Shown here: positions 32,889 through 43,674 of the stretch, one piece after another | Numbering within the stretch: position 1 is the stretch's first letter | Layout of the letters: every line of letters begins with the position of its first letter | NCBI GenBank assembly: GCA_016858145.1 | Contig: JAEHOE010000174.1 | Coordinates: 62,001 to 126,000 of the forward strand | DNA length: 64,000 bases | Direction: 5' to 3' | DNA from: Edaphochlamys debaryana | Taxonomy: Eukaryota > Chlorophyta > Chlorophyceae > Chlamydomonadales | Position numbers and translations under genes: made by a program | Notes under the pieces: model-generated | Seen by the model: only the letters and a program-made list of their open reading frames with translations | Database searches by the model: none | Told to the model about the DNA's origin: nothing

Positions 32889-34349
32889 GCGGTCCCCGGG
32901 TCGTTTGCGTTCCGTAGAAATGCCCTCGCGCGTTTCTCCAGCGTTTCCCGCGTGCGCACTCATCGCCCTTTACAAGGGGATGTGCGCCCGTTGCATTGGC
33001 ACTTACAACGCTGCTGATTTTAGGGGACTGCGAGCGCCCGTGATGCAGCTGCACATGTACCTCCGCATGTCGCTCCCGCGGACTGGGAGTTTCTCGCCCG
33101 CGACGGCCTGTCGTTGGTACAGGCGCACGACCAAGAGTGCGCTGACTACAAGGGGTTCGCAAGTGCAGCCCCTCAACAGCGGCGCAGACTCCAGTTGCCA
33201 AGAAACGTTTTGCACCGGCCTTCTTGCACTGAGGTGCACGGCTCCAGTGCTGCCCGGCCTCGCGGGGTTGGGGCTCAGTTCCTGTCTTGAGGACATTCAA
33301 TGAGGATGGCGTCCTCGCCTGCACGCCGGGTATACGTGTGGGGGGGGGGAAGAGGGGAAGGAGCGGGTGGGCTGGGCGTGGGGCCGTGACGTCCGGCGCA
33401 CAGCGAGCCCGCAACAGGAGACCTCTCGTAGCTCCAAGCGGCGCTGCAGGGAGCGCTAGCCGGCCCGACGGGGGCAGGGATGGTAGCAGCTTGCGGGACA
33501 GGGGGCAGAGGTGGGCACGCGTAGGCGCGTTGGGCCGCCCGCTGTCTCCTAAGCGCGGCTCAAGCCCATGCGGGTCCAGCCTAGTACGACTCTGCCGCCG
33601 CCCCGCCCAAACCCCGCCTGCCTTGCCCCGTAACACCCGGCCATTGGCCCTGTACTGAGCAGGGCCTCTGGGAGGTGACACAGGACGAGGGCGGTATCGT
33701 GGACTCACAGATAGGCATGTAGTGCGCAGAGGGGGTGCAGTAGGAAAGGCAGCATTCGCCATGCGACCGGCGACCCCCCAGGTTGACCAAGGCTCGGAGG
33801 AGCTCTCAAGGGGCAAGGAGGACCCATGCCACGGCATTGCCTGTCGCCAGGATTTGAGTCATGTGACCAGCCCCTTACAGCGCAATTGCTGAGGCGGCAT
33901 GCCTCCTGAGCCCTGATCGGGGCGGTCTTGTGGGCTGCAGGCGGCTGCAGGCGGTCTCGGGTCTGTTACTCTGTTTGGTCGGGGGCGGTGGCAGGTGCCG
34001 AGTCCAGGAGGCCTAGACCACCCAGCGGTCATCCCCCGCAGAGGGCAGCTGCCCGCAGGGGGGCTTGCAGGCGTGCGCCAGGATGAGCCTGAGAGGCTCA
34101 CGCCTTCGCAAAAGTGGAGGCAGCGGCTGACCACGAGTGCCACCAGGAGGCGCCTCCTGAGTGCCACCGTCTGGGGCTTGCTGCGGGGTGCAGTCCGCTC
34201 CGCTGCTGCCCCAGTGAGCAGCACGGGCGTGAAGCGGTCAAGGGCCTCAAGGCATTCTGCAACCGGTCTGGTCCGCCAGCCGGCATTGGTAAGGAGATTA
34301 ACACAGCCAAGACGCGAGGGCGAGGCCTGCCCCGGGCTGCCCGGGCCTT

Positions 34350-34485
34350 GATCAGGGCATTGCTGTGGACTAACCTCGACAGCCGCCCGCTCTCCCCGCT
34401 TAGGCGGAGGCCTACCGGGGTACTTGGCCGAGGGCAACGGGCCGAGGGGTGTCACGATCCGGATAAGTCCAACGTCCAAGTACCA
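34350..34485 (-). pseudogene. Decayed copy of GS-like exon 1
   Basis: Next to flank copy 2, similarity to the GS-like first exon continues weakly: plus strand cccgctctccccgcttaggc aligns with cccgctccccccgctaaggc at about 32450-32469, and cattgctgtgg is shared. There is no ATG at the matching place and no later GS exons follow. I read it as a truncated duplicate. Confidence 0.55.
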
Positions 34486-34880
34486 AGCGCCTGGGGGCCG
34501 CGCTATGGGCTAGCGGCGTGTGTCTAGGAGTGAGGGGTGCTGTGGAGGAAAGGCTTGTGTGTTTGAAGCTTGAGGCTGGGACTCGATTAGGGGCGCAAAG
34601 TGCGAAAATGCTAAAGGCGACAGTCACATGCCGATGGCACCGACCATGTGAAGCGGCGGTGAGGAGGCACAGCTTCCGCCCACCCGGCCTCCACCAGGCG
34701 TGTAGAGCTCGCTGCGGGCAGCCGCCCAGGCCCGGGGCTTGGAGACGGGGCCGGTAATGCCAATGCGCCCTTCCGGTTTCCGGTTGCAGGCAGCCTCGCC
34801 CAGCCCCGCATCGTGCTGATGTGACACCACCGAGTGCAGCTGGCGTGGGTCCACAGCGTTTTGAGTGCAGGCGGCGGACC
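34486..34880 (-). repeat. Duplicated 5' flank of GS-like gene, copy 2
   Basis: Near-identical to 32492-32888. Differences are scattered substitutions and a small indel near 34616. If the promoter is intact it would drive a transcript leftwards into 34485-33860, where only an ATG-less frame is seen. Confidence 0.92.
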
Positions 34881-35559
34881 CAGTCGCACAAAGGCCCTGC
34901 ACCCGGCCAGGGGGGGCCGAGGTTGGCGGCGCAGAGGACAGGTCAAGGTAGCTATCCGGGTGGCTTGCTGAGGCCGGGGACCTCCAGCTCGGGTAGGGTT
35001 GCGCGCACGGCCTTCCTGTGATGCTGAGCGGAGTCGACAGCGTTGAGAGGACGGGGGGCACGTGGCCGTAGCGGGGGAACGGGGGAGGCTCGACTTGGAG
35101 CTCGGGGGCGCTTGGGGGAGGATGGACTCAAGCGCGTTATGGTGGAGTCCTGGGTGGTAGCCCCCGGGGCTAGTATCGCCGCAGCTAGGTACAGTTGCCG
35201 TGCCCATCGTGGGCCTGCCCGGTTCGCAACAGGCTTGCCCACGCGGCGTGTCCGTGGGGCAGCGCCGATCAGGGGTGCCGGCCTGAGGCCAGGCTGGTGC
35301 CGGAAAGTGGCAGCGAGCAGGCTGCTCGGTACGCTGCCGTGCCTTCCGTTACAGAGGGACGTCTCCACTTGCGTCGGTCGAACGGATCGCACGGAAGGTG
35401 AGGGTACGCAGGTGCCCACGGCCGGGTTTCGGCGGTATATGCGGGGGCGGCGGGGATGGGTTCGTGGCACACACACACGCGGCAGTTTGCAACCTACCTC
35501 GATCGTCGCCCCTCGCATACACCCACTACACGACTGCTCTCCAGATACACGAAATCACA

Positions 35560-37748
35560 ATGAGCGCCCTCACACGACAGGCTCGATGCCTCCATGCTGG
35601 CTCACGGCAGAGCCCAGCAGCTCCCCGGCTGCTGAGCCGGCCTAGCTTCGTGCAATCCGCGCGTGGCGTGGCCCTCGGCGTGCGCAGCCCGCTCGCGAGC
35701 AGGCCTGCATCGGCATCCGCAGCTGGCGCTGGAAAGGTCGTCTGCAAGGCCAGTGCCGTTGCCGCTCAAGCTGTGGTCGCCACGAGCACGGCTGTGGCGA
35801 CGACTCTGCCCCCGGAAGTCGTTCTGACCTGCGTCGGGGGCGTCGGGTACACGGCCCTGTGCCTTCTAGCGGTGAGCCTCGCTGATCAGCGCATTGCCTA
35901 AGCGACAAATTACCGATGCGAGCGCTGCAGGGCTGATCGGCTCTTGCGCCTGCACGGACAGGCCCGATTCTTCCCGCGTGCAAGCCCGCGCGCTCTGCCG
36001 AACTGCCTGCCCCTCGCAGATAGTGCTTTTCCCGCGCCAGACCTCCCGTGTGTTCAAGACGGTGTGGCCGTTCGTGCCGCTCGCGCTGGCCTACCTGGTG
36101 CTGCTGTTCGCCTCCTGGTCGCCCGACACCCTGCACGTCATGATGCCCGGCAGCTTGCAGGAGGGCCTCGCAGGCAAGCCCGCGTGCATTCAAACCCCAC
36201 GCCATGAACAGCGCCCTAGTACACGCAAGCTCGGCGGGGGAAGGGCGGGGCCAGCGGCCGGCCGGCTTGGGGGCTACGCAAGTGGACCCCTTGCCCATCC
36301 CCCCTGCACCCAACTCCACTTGCTCTCCCGTTCCCTGGCGCGCAGGCGGCTTCAACCCCCAGTTCATCCCCCGCCTGGAGGGCATCATGGGGCTGTTTGG
36401 GCGCATGCCCGTGACCGCCTCCTGGATCCTGCACGTGGCCGTCATCAACCTCTTCGCCGCGCGATGGGTGCTGCTGGAGGGTGAGGCCGGGCCGGGCCTC
36501 CCTGGGGCCTCCGTGGCGCCTCCGTGGGCTCTTCCGCGGGAAACGGGGCCGGCTGCACTGCGAGTCGCGGGGGACCAGACGCGGGGCACGCCGCTCACTG
36601 CAGCCGTGAAGCGGAGGGTGGGGAATGGGTGATGTGATGCTGGAGGATGCGGCTGGAGTCGTTGGCGGGGAGGCTGGGAAGCCACTGGAGCGCCGGAGTT
36701 GCTCGGGCCTTGGGGCTGACACCCGCAGGAAGGATGGGATAGCACAGGGTGCACGCTGGGTATGGGAGGCGAGTGGGGGCATGGAATGTGCCCCTGGCCG
36801 GGGCTGTGGCGGGAAGGGTCCTGGTACTGGCGCGCTGGTGCTGAGCAGGCAACGGATATGGGGCACGGAAAATAGCACCGGTATCTCCGGCCAACTGCGC
36901 CCTTCACAAACCGCGTCCTCACCTCCCGACTCCCCCTTGCCTCCCGCCAGGCCTGCGGGAAGGCGTGCACACGTGGCCCTCCGTGCTGCTGTGCTCCGTG
37001 TTCGGACCGCTGGGCGTGCTGTGCCACCTCACGATCAAGGTGGGCCACGGGGGTCGGGGGACGGGGGGATATAAAGATGTGCACACGCAGCGTGGGCTCC
37101 CTACAGAGGGGGGGGCGGTCCTGGGGTGTTTGAAGCAAGCAGTGCGGGAGCACGTTGCCTGCGTCAGGGCGGCGCACGCAGCCCTCGGGGTCGTGGGGCG
37201 TCCGAGGCGGGGGCCTGTGGCGGGTAGCGGAGGGCCCCGGCAGGGTGGGAGCACTGGCAACCCGGGGCCACTGGCGCAAGACCTTTGATCGGGGAGGCTT
37301 CGGGGACCTAGACAATTGGCGGATTCCTGCGGGGCCCATTGAGCGCTCGAAGTCAGGCGGCCGACGGAAGGCCCAGGGGGTCGGGGAAAGGAGGGCTCCT
37401 GCATCGCCATCGCAGCTCCCAGCGCGTCAGTCCGCGCTGGGGTTGTTCACCCCCCACCATGAACCCCCCCGACGCCTGAGCAGGCCCTGTCCCGCACCGG
37501 ACGCCGCGCGCTCTCCTGCCCCGCTATCCCCCTCCTGCCTCACGTGTGCCGCCCTCCCTGAGCCTTGATTGCTTCAATGCCCTCACCTCCCTCCCTTCCC
37601 GCACCCCCCGACCCCCCAGGCCCTCACCTCGGCCGTCCCGGCGCTGCGGGTGCAGGAGCAGGTGGTCAAGGTGGTGTCCCCCTCCGGCACCATCACCATC
37701 CTGCCGTACACGGAGGAGGGCGGCAGCGGCAGCGGGCCCAAGCGCTGA
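35560..37748 (+). CDS. ABA4-like (DUF4281) plastid membrane protein
   Basis: Five exons: 35560-35871, 36020-36173, 36346-36480, 36951-37039 and 37620-37748; 272 residues, phases agree. Plant ABA DEFICIENT 4 is needed to make neoxanthin from violaxanthin in plastid membranes. The N-terminus (MSALTRQARCLHAGSRQS ... KVVCKASAV) is a typical plastid transit peptide. DUF4281 landmarks are present: PPEVVLTCVGGVGYTALCLL (helix 1), VWPFVPLALAYLVLLFASW (helix 2), ASWILHVAVINLFAARWVLL (helix 3) and CSVFGPLGVLCHLTIK (helix 4). The start is the first ATG before the transit peptide. Intron 2 has a GC donor (CTCGCAG then gcaagc); a GT donor there would break the frame. The short C-terminal exon (VVKVVSPSGTITILPY) is soluble and not typical of the family. 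Confidence 0.88.
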
Positions 37749-39343
37749 GCGCAGGGCGCAGAGGGAGGGGCGACAGCCGAGGACGGAGGACAACAGAGGC
37801 GGACGGAAAAGCGGGGGGATGGGGAAAGGGGGCGAGGTGCGTACTCGGCTGACCCGAGAGCTGCCGAGCTTGGCTTGGCTTCGCGTAGCTAGGCTGTGCT
37901 GCGCAGGGCTGGGCTTGATCGTGAGGGCGGCCGTGACAGTGACAGGCATGGAGCTTGGGGGCGTGTGTCCAGGCCACCGCGAGTGGGAGTGCGGTGCCCC
38001 GAGTTCGCCTGGTGGGGAGGGCAGTCTTTGTTGCCGCGATGGCAGGTTTCGTTGGATGCGTGTGGATTGATCATTTCTGCGGTTGTGGAGGCGGGATAGA
38101 TGTGCGCGTGTGTGCGGAAGAGAGAACACAATTGCATCGCAGGGGGTAAGGGGCTCCTCTGGCTAGGTTACTGCGGGTTTGGGGAACGGACGCACTGGCA
38201 TGGGCTCGCGCAGACATGCGGATCTGCGGGCGGGAGTCCTATGCTGACCAAAGACGGGAGGGGAGGGTGACGCGAGTGAAGAACGCGCTAACGGCCTGGC
38301 TTGCATGTGGGAGGGGGCTTCTGCTTTTGTTCTGTTAACCGGACTACACTTGGCCAGGCGGGAACGCTTTACGCTGTGCTGCTCAGGGTGTGCACAGCCC
38401 TGGCAAGGACACGCGTGGCGCTATTTTGACGCAACGGGAGGGAGGGCAACTACGAGCTGTGGCCACAGAATTGTGGTACTGGATTGTGGTACAGGAGGTA
38501 TACTACATGCACATGGATCACAGGGACAATGCTGATGCGTGATGGCTGCATGAACTGCGGGGTCCTGGCCCTGCGGCTGTTACTGGAAACAGCTCTGGCT
38601 GCGGGTCGCCTGCGCACCAACCAACCATTGGCCCTGGCTGCGGCTGTTCAGATGCCTGGCCGCTGCCCTCTCGAGAATGACAGGAAAAGCTGCAGCTGGC
38701 AGTGGCAGGACTGACCAGCCCCGCTGTTCGCTCCTCAAGCGCGATCACCCCCCGGCAAGGCTGCCGAAAGCCTGTGGCGCAACGCCGCTGAGCCTGGCAC
38801 AGCATCCCGGCTGTGGCTGCCCCGCAAAGCACTGCCCCCGCCAGCATAACACGCGTCGCCTCCACACCCAGAGCGCCCGCCTCCGCCTCCGGGCTGTGCA
38901 GTCCGGCCTCCGCCGGGCGGCAGCCGTACGCCGGGAACGGTCCGTCCGACGCACCCCCATAAAAGCCGCCGGGTTGCTGGCATCAAGCCAGGGCCCAAGC
39001 GTCCTGGCGCCTGGCCGCTGTTCCTCCTGGCGCCGCGCCTGGCGCTGTACTGCGCTTGCACTGCAATCAACTGCACTGGGCTGGGCTGCGGTGCGGCCCC
39101 CCGTGGTGTGTTGAGGCTGGGCCTCTTGCGCTGCTCGGGCGACAGCGCGCCCGTTGCCAGGGTCCGCTGCAGTGGCCCCGGACCGCGCTGCAATGGCCCT
39201 CGCGGCGGCAGGGTCCGCGAGGGCAGAGGGGTCTCCGAGGCAGAGGGGTCCGGTCCTTGCCAAGCTCAAGCTTACACCTCAAACAGCCGGCGCGCCATAA
39301 CAGCACCCCGGGCCCTCCTGCTCAACATGCCGCTGCCACCGCT
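37749..39343. other. Convergent 3' region without a recognised gene
   Basis: Holds the ABA4-like 3' UTR (+) and the RPL29 3' end (-). A minus-strand frame at about 38518-38847 opens with a hydrophobic stretch but lacks other support. Confidence 0.45.
39272..39276 (-). terminator. Poly(A) signal (TGTAA) of RPL29
   Basis: Minus-strand TGTAA 68 bases past the RPL29 stop, a typical short 3' UTR for a ribosomal protein gene. Confidence 0.6.
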
Positions 39344-39944
39344 CTACTCCTTCTTCACGTTGTGCTTCTTGGAGTAGCGCTGTGGAGAGGAGGGGATAGA
39401 CGGGGATAGTCAGGAAGCCGTGGGAGCAAGAGAAGGGGGAGCTACGCCCGCGAGAGCAGGGCGGGCTGCAGGGCTGCAGCGGACGCCGATACCCCGACCC
39501 CGCGAAGGCCCCCCCGCGACGCCCTCCGCGCCGCGCACCTGGTTGCGCAGGAACTTGGGGTCCATCTGCAATGCAAAACACGGGACGAAGCCAGTATTCA
39601 AAGCGCTGCTGCGGGGCTGGATGGAGGCCGGCGCGATGGCCGCGAAGCAGCGAGCAGGTAGACAAGAAGCAATGATCGACATTAAGTACGCCCTCAGCTT
39701 TCGTGTGAGTGGGTTGCGGCGGCAAACGCGCGCAGGCGCTGCCGGGAGCGGCGGCAGAACTCACCCCCTTGCGCGAGGCGTACTTGTGCTTGAGGGGCTT
39801 CTTAATGCCGTTCCTGTGCAAGCGCAAGTTACCAGCGTCAGGAAGGGCTGCGGAGCTGCTTGGGTCGCTGTGCCAGCATTTCCGGGCTCACTTGTGGCAC
39901 TTCTTGTTCTGGTTGTGCCCAGTGTGGTTCTTGGACTTGGCCAT
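39344..39944 (-). CDS. RPL29: Cytosolic 60S ribosomal protein L29 (eL29)
   Basis: Four exons: 39892-39944, 39765-39813, 39539-39565 and 39344-39379; 54 residues, phases agree. The protein is recognisable throughout: MAKSKNHTGHNQNKKCHKNG, IKKPLKHKYASRKG, MDPKFLRNQ and RYSKKHNVKKE. It is a small, very basic component of the large cytosolic ribosomal subunit. Length matches the short form usual in fungi and plants. Its introns are less G/C-run-dominated than those of its neighbours and show no junction copies. Confidence 0.97.
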
Positions 39945-41226
39945 GGTGACAGCGTGTACGCAGCGGCAAGAGGGGCAAGGAAAGAAGGGACGAGGAGGCC
40001 TCGCCCCGCATCATAGAGGGCCGACTGCCTTGGCCCGATGGCGGCTCCGGGGCCGGTCGGTCGCGCTGCGCGCCCCGACCTGAATCAAACGATAAGCAAG
40101 CGCCCAATCTCAACAGAAGGCTTTAGCTTGTGCTGCGTCGACGCCGTGCCACCCGGCCCGCGACATGTCCGCCATCCCGCGACCCCTCGCGACACCCCCG
40201 CGTGCCTCCTCGCCTCGTTGTTCTTCATGCAGTCCCCCGCGCGCCCGCAGCCTGCCAGACACAGAGCGCTCTAGCCAAGCTCAGAAGCCTTCAGTCTGGC
40301 TGTTGAATGTACACGGCACAAGTGGCCGGGTGCCGTTGAGTGCACACGCATAAGTTCCCGGGAAAGTACTCAGTACTCCGGCCCATGTCCGGACGAGTCG
40401 AGGGTAGAAGAACATCAACGAAGCGACGTGTCGCGGGTCCAGGGTCCGCACAGCCCTCAACCCCATCAGGATAGGACACAGCCGAGATGCAGGGCCGCGA
40501 GGCACGAGCCTTTGCTTCCCCACGAGTGCTGGTCCGTACCTTAATGACCACACACGCCTGGCCACACTGTCCCTCCCTGTCCTGCCTAGCGAGCCAGTAT
40601 GTCTACCACCACGCTGTGCTGCTCACGTGCTCCTCTGGTCCCAGCCCTCCTGGCGTCCAGATCAGAGGCGCACCCTTCCGCCCAAGCGAGGGAGAGCCTT
40701 GGGACCCGTGTCGCTAACATCGTGCACAGCTTTGTAAGGATTACATCCAAGGCCCCGTCTGGGCCCAACCTCGCCCCAAGCCACCGGCGTAGGCTACAGG
40801 GGCACACGCCCCACGTGCAGGCCCTATCCGGGGCAACTGTCCGCTTCGGCCTGCGTCCAGCTTTAGTCACCCTCCCGCCGGTCCATTTATCTGCAGGACT
40901 GCCCGCATCCCACCACGTATGCCTGTCATTGACTAAAAGAGCCCTCTCGGGAGCCGCCTGCGCCCCGTGAACAGGGCCTTCGGCTCGGCCCCCTTCGCCG
41001 CTAGAAAGGGCCCTAACGCAACGCATGCGTCATCGCAGCATGCTTGCCTGGCCAGCTAGCGCCCACCCTGGTTATCTCCTTGAATATTCGCCCCTATGAA
41101 CGCTGTATACGGATTGTAGTTCGCCAGAAAGCCAGCCCCGGCTCCAGACTCCGCCACCTTTACGCCAGACACCTGGAGTCCTTGGTGGCCTCCTCGCCCG
41201 GCCGCGGGGCTCCCCGAAGTGCTGGT
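39945..41226. other. Intergenic region upstream of RPL29
   Basis: RPL29 promoter on the left side, and the 3' UTR of the small membrane protein gene on the right. A plus-strand frame of about 123 codons from 40599 has no known features. Confidence 0.45.
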
Positions 41227-42145
41227 CTAGATGGGGATGGCCCCATCAATGAAGCTAAAGACCTCGGCTGGCAGGGCGAACAGCTTCTCGGCCTGCGGCT
41301 TGGCGCATAGGTAGATGAGGCCTGCGGAGGGGATGGGCAGTGAGGCAGGGGGGCGGGAGTGGGTGTGCTGCAAGTTGCTCCCCTGCGCTCGGTGGCATCC
41401 CATAACGAGACGAGAAAGCTGTTTGCACGGTCTGCTGGTTAGGAAGCCATGAGTCACAGCGGGTGCCGCCCCCAGTGCGTACGACGCAGTGAGAGGGCGG
41501 ACTTGACGGAGCAGCAGCCCTCGGCACCCGATGGCACCCAGCCGCGGCCGGAAGCGTTCTGAACAACCGCAGAAGAGTGCACCCACTCACTCAACACGGC
41601 CCGTGCGCAATGTGCAAGCCCCCAAAGGCGCAGTTCGTCCGCAAGGAACGCGCAACCACCCGCTCGCCACACGCGCCATCAAGGCTCAACCCCACCAGGG
41701 CCGAGGCCGAGGGACGGGGAAGCGAAGCCAGGAAGCCGAGGAACAAGGTCCAAGATCAGAAAGCAGATATAAAATTATCTCCCCTCTAACTCCTGCTTTC
41801 TGTTCTTGGACCTTCCTCCGGGAGGGTGCCTCAGAACTATTGGCCCCCCCTTTCTGGAGGGTCCGCCCCGCTGTTGTGGGGTTAGGGTTGCCAGTCCTGG
41901 TGCGCCAACTCGATTACGGAGCGCAGGGGCTGAGTTTGCTGCATCCTTCTGTTCGTCGCTTGGCTCTTGTAATGCGGCCTTCAAGCCCCAAGGAGGCGTC
42001 CTACTGGCTCGCCCATTCCGTACCTCCTAACGCCTACCCCCGTCGGCTCCAGCCCGCCCCGCCCACGCTCAAACTCACATCCGATGGGGTAGCACAGCCC
42101 GGCGCAGGCCGCACCGATGGCAAACCCGAAGGTGGGCCCTAGCAT
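41227..42145 (-). CDS. Small single-pass membrane protein, unknown
   Basis: Two exons, 42079-42145 and 41227-41321, joined in phase, give 53 residues from MLGPTFGFAIGAACAGLCYP to a C-terminus of FSFIDGAIPI. One long hydrophobic helix (about residues 5-28) is followed by a short soluble tail (CAKPQAEKLF). The donor (gatgtgagt) and acceptor (ccgcag) are good. I do not recognise the family; the size suits an accessory subunit of a membrane complex, but that is speculation. The frame stays open just upstream of the ATG (CRCK) to a possible tag acceptor, so a 5' exon may be missing. Confidence 0.5.
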
Positions 42146-43674
42146 CTTGCATCTACAGTGCGGGCAAGCGAGGGAGGCAAGCCAGTGAGTCGTCGGGTGT
42201 GGAAGGGGGGGGAGGTCTGGCAGGGCGCTCTGTGCGTCGGCCTGCCCGTTTTGCATTCATGTGCACCTCCCAAGCCGATACATGCATCGAGGGCCCCGAC
42301 TCGCTAGAGGCCTGTCGCGCAAGTTGAGCTCGAAGCTGCATTCGGACTCGGAAAGCTTCGCGTTGACCGCACTGCCCTACTGCCTTCCCTGCTGGCCCCC
42401 TTCGCGTTCTTAGAGTGCTCGTGACCGCGAAAGCTGGGCACGAGCAGGAGTACAAGTTCACACGGCCAAGCTCCCGCTCCGAAAGCCGCACGGCCACGTC
42501 CTCCGTCCTTACTTGCAAGGATTGCTGGTACCGCATTCAATGCAGACCTGTGTGCAGCAGCACCCGACACCGGACGTCAGGCCGGTGTCGTGGTGCATGC
42601 GCATTTAGGACTCCTGGCAGCACGAAAGCCGACACGCACCATTCCGAACAGAGGCTGTTGGCCACCCAGTTTGACGACTGCACGGAGCGCCTGCTTCTGG
42701 ACGTGGGCTGAGCGGCCTTCGCACCGGCAGGGTTGAGGAGCCTGGAGGTAGCAGGGGTTCTGGTAAGTGTGCGTGTAGGTATATGAGGCGTTTGATGAGG
42801 TAGGCAAGTGGTGATTATGGGGGCCGTGGTGGGGGCCCAGGGCATATGGGGAGAAAGGCGCCATGCGCGTGTGTATGGCCGGGTGCCGTGCAGCGGGAGG
42901 GGTTGGACCCGCCGCGGCCCGCGACCTTCCGCCGGGGTTCGCGCTAGCGCAACGGGGCGCAGCGAGCCAGGAGCAGCGGGCTTCGTGTGGACACACAGAC
43001 CACGTGCCTTTACTCATACGACCAGCGTCGCACACGGTGCGTCGCTAGCACGGCATCCTGCCGCCAACGGCACGGCGTTCATGCCGGTTCAAGCCGACCC
43101 CCCGCCCCTCGCCGCTCGTCTCACCGCTCGTACCTCTCCACCTGTAAGCTCATCGCTCGTGCCTCTCCGCTAGCAAGCTCACTCCGCTCACAACAGGACT
43201 CCACGAGGCGCAGCCACCAGGAGGAACCAGTCTTCCCTGAGCACGCCCGCCTGACTGAACCCGAGTCCCGCGAACTCGGAAGCGGTGCGTTGGAGCGGTG
43301 GAGCGGTGGAGCGGTGGCGAGGGGAGGCGGGGCGCTTGAGTGTCCGCGTGAAAAGCCCGACTCGCGCTCTACACTGCTGGACAGATCACCGCTCCCCCCA
43401 GCCACTGCTCTCCGCGCCAACCGCGCCCTACCCACCCCCCTGCCCCACGATCACCCGCACATGTGCCGCCATCTGCCGGCATCTGCCAAGACCAGAACCT
43501 GCTAGCCATCACCAGTGGAACCTCCCTCGCACGCGCTCCTGCATATCCCTAGAGTCGGCCGTGTTAGCTTCCCCTCAACTCCGGTGTCAGGCCGGCCGGC
43601 CGTGACCCGTGCCCACGACTGAGTATGCTGCGCAGAGACCTCCGCCCCCGCCTCCACGCTCGCCCGCCCCCTCC
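42146..43674. other. Intergenic region; (GGAGCGGT)n repeat
   Basis: No gene recognised. A short repeat of ggagcggt units lies at about 43291-43317, and cgctcgt-cctctcc repeats at about 43110-43170. It must contain the 3' UTR of the flavoprotein gene and the promoter of the small membrane protein gene. Confidence 0.45.

Larger units (their letters stand above)
32889..35559. other. Intergenic region between GS-like and ABA4-like genes
   Basis: Apart from flank copy 2 and the decayed exon (34350-34880), I see no gene. A frame at 33859-34479 (-) lacks an ATG and a domain. 35402-35559 should hold the ABA4-like promoter and 5' UTR. Confidence 0.45.

Noticed and set aside
33859..34479. 206-codon minus-strand frame next to the duplicated flank
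   Set aside because: It lacks an ATG at its start and shows no similarity to the GS-like protein apart from a decayed exon-1 trace.
38518..38847. Minus-strand frame starting with a hydrophobic stretch (MLAGAVLCGAATAGML)
   Set aside because: No homologue recognised, no nearby splice or poly(A) support, and it lies in a 3' intergenic region.
40599..40970. 123-codon plus-strand frame MSTTTLCCSR...
   Set aside because: Composition and lack of any motif fit a chance frame in GC-rich DNA.
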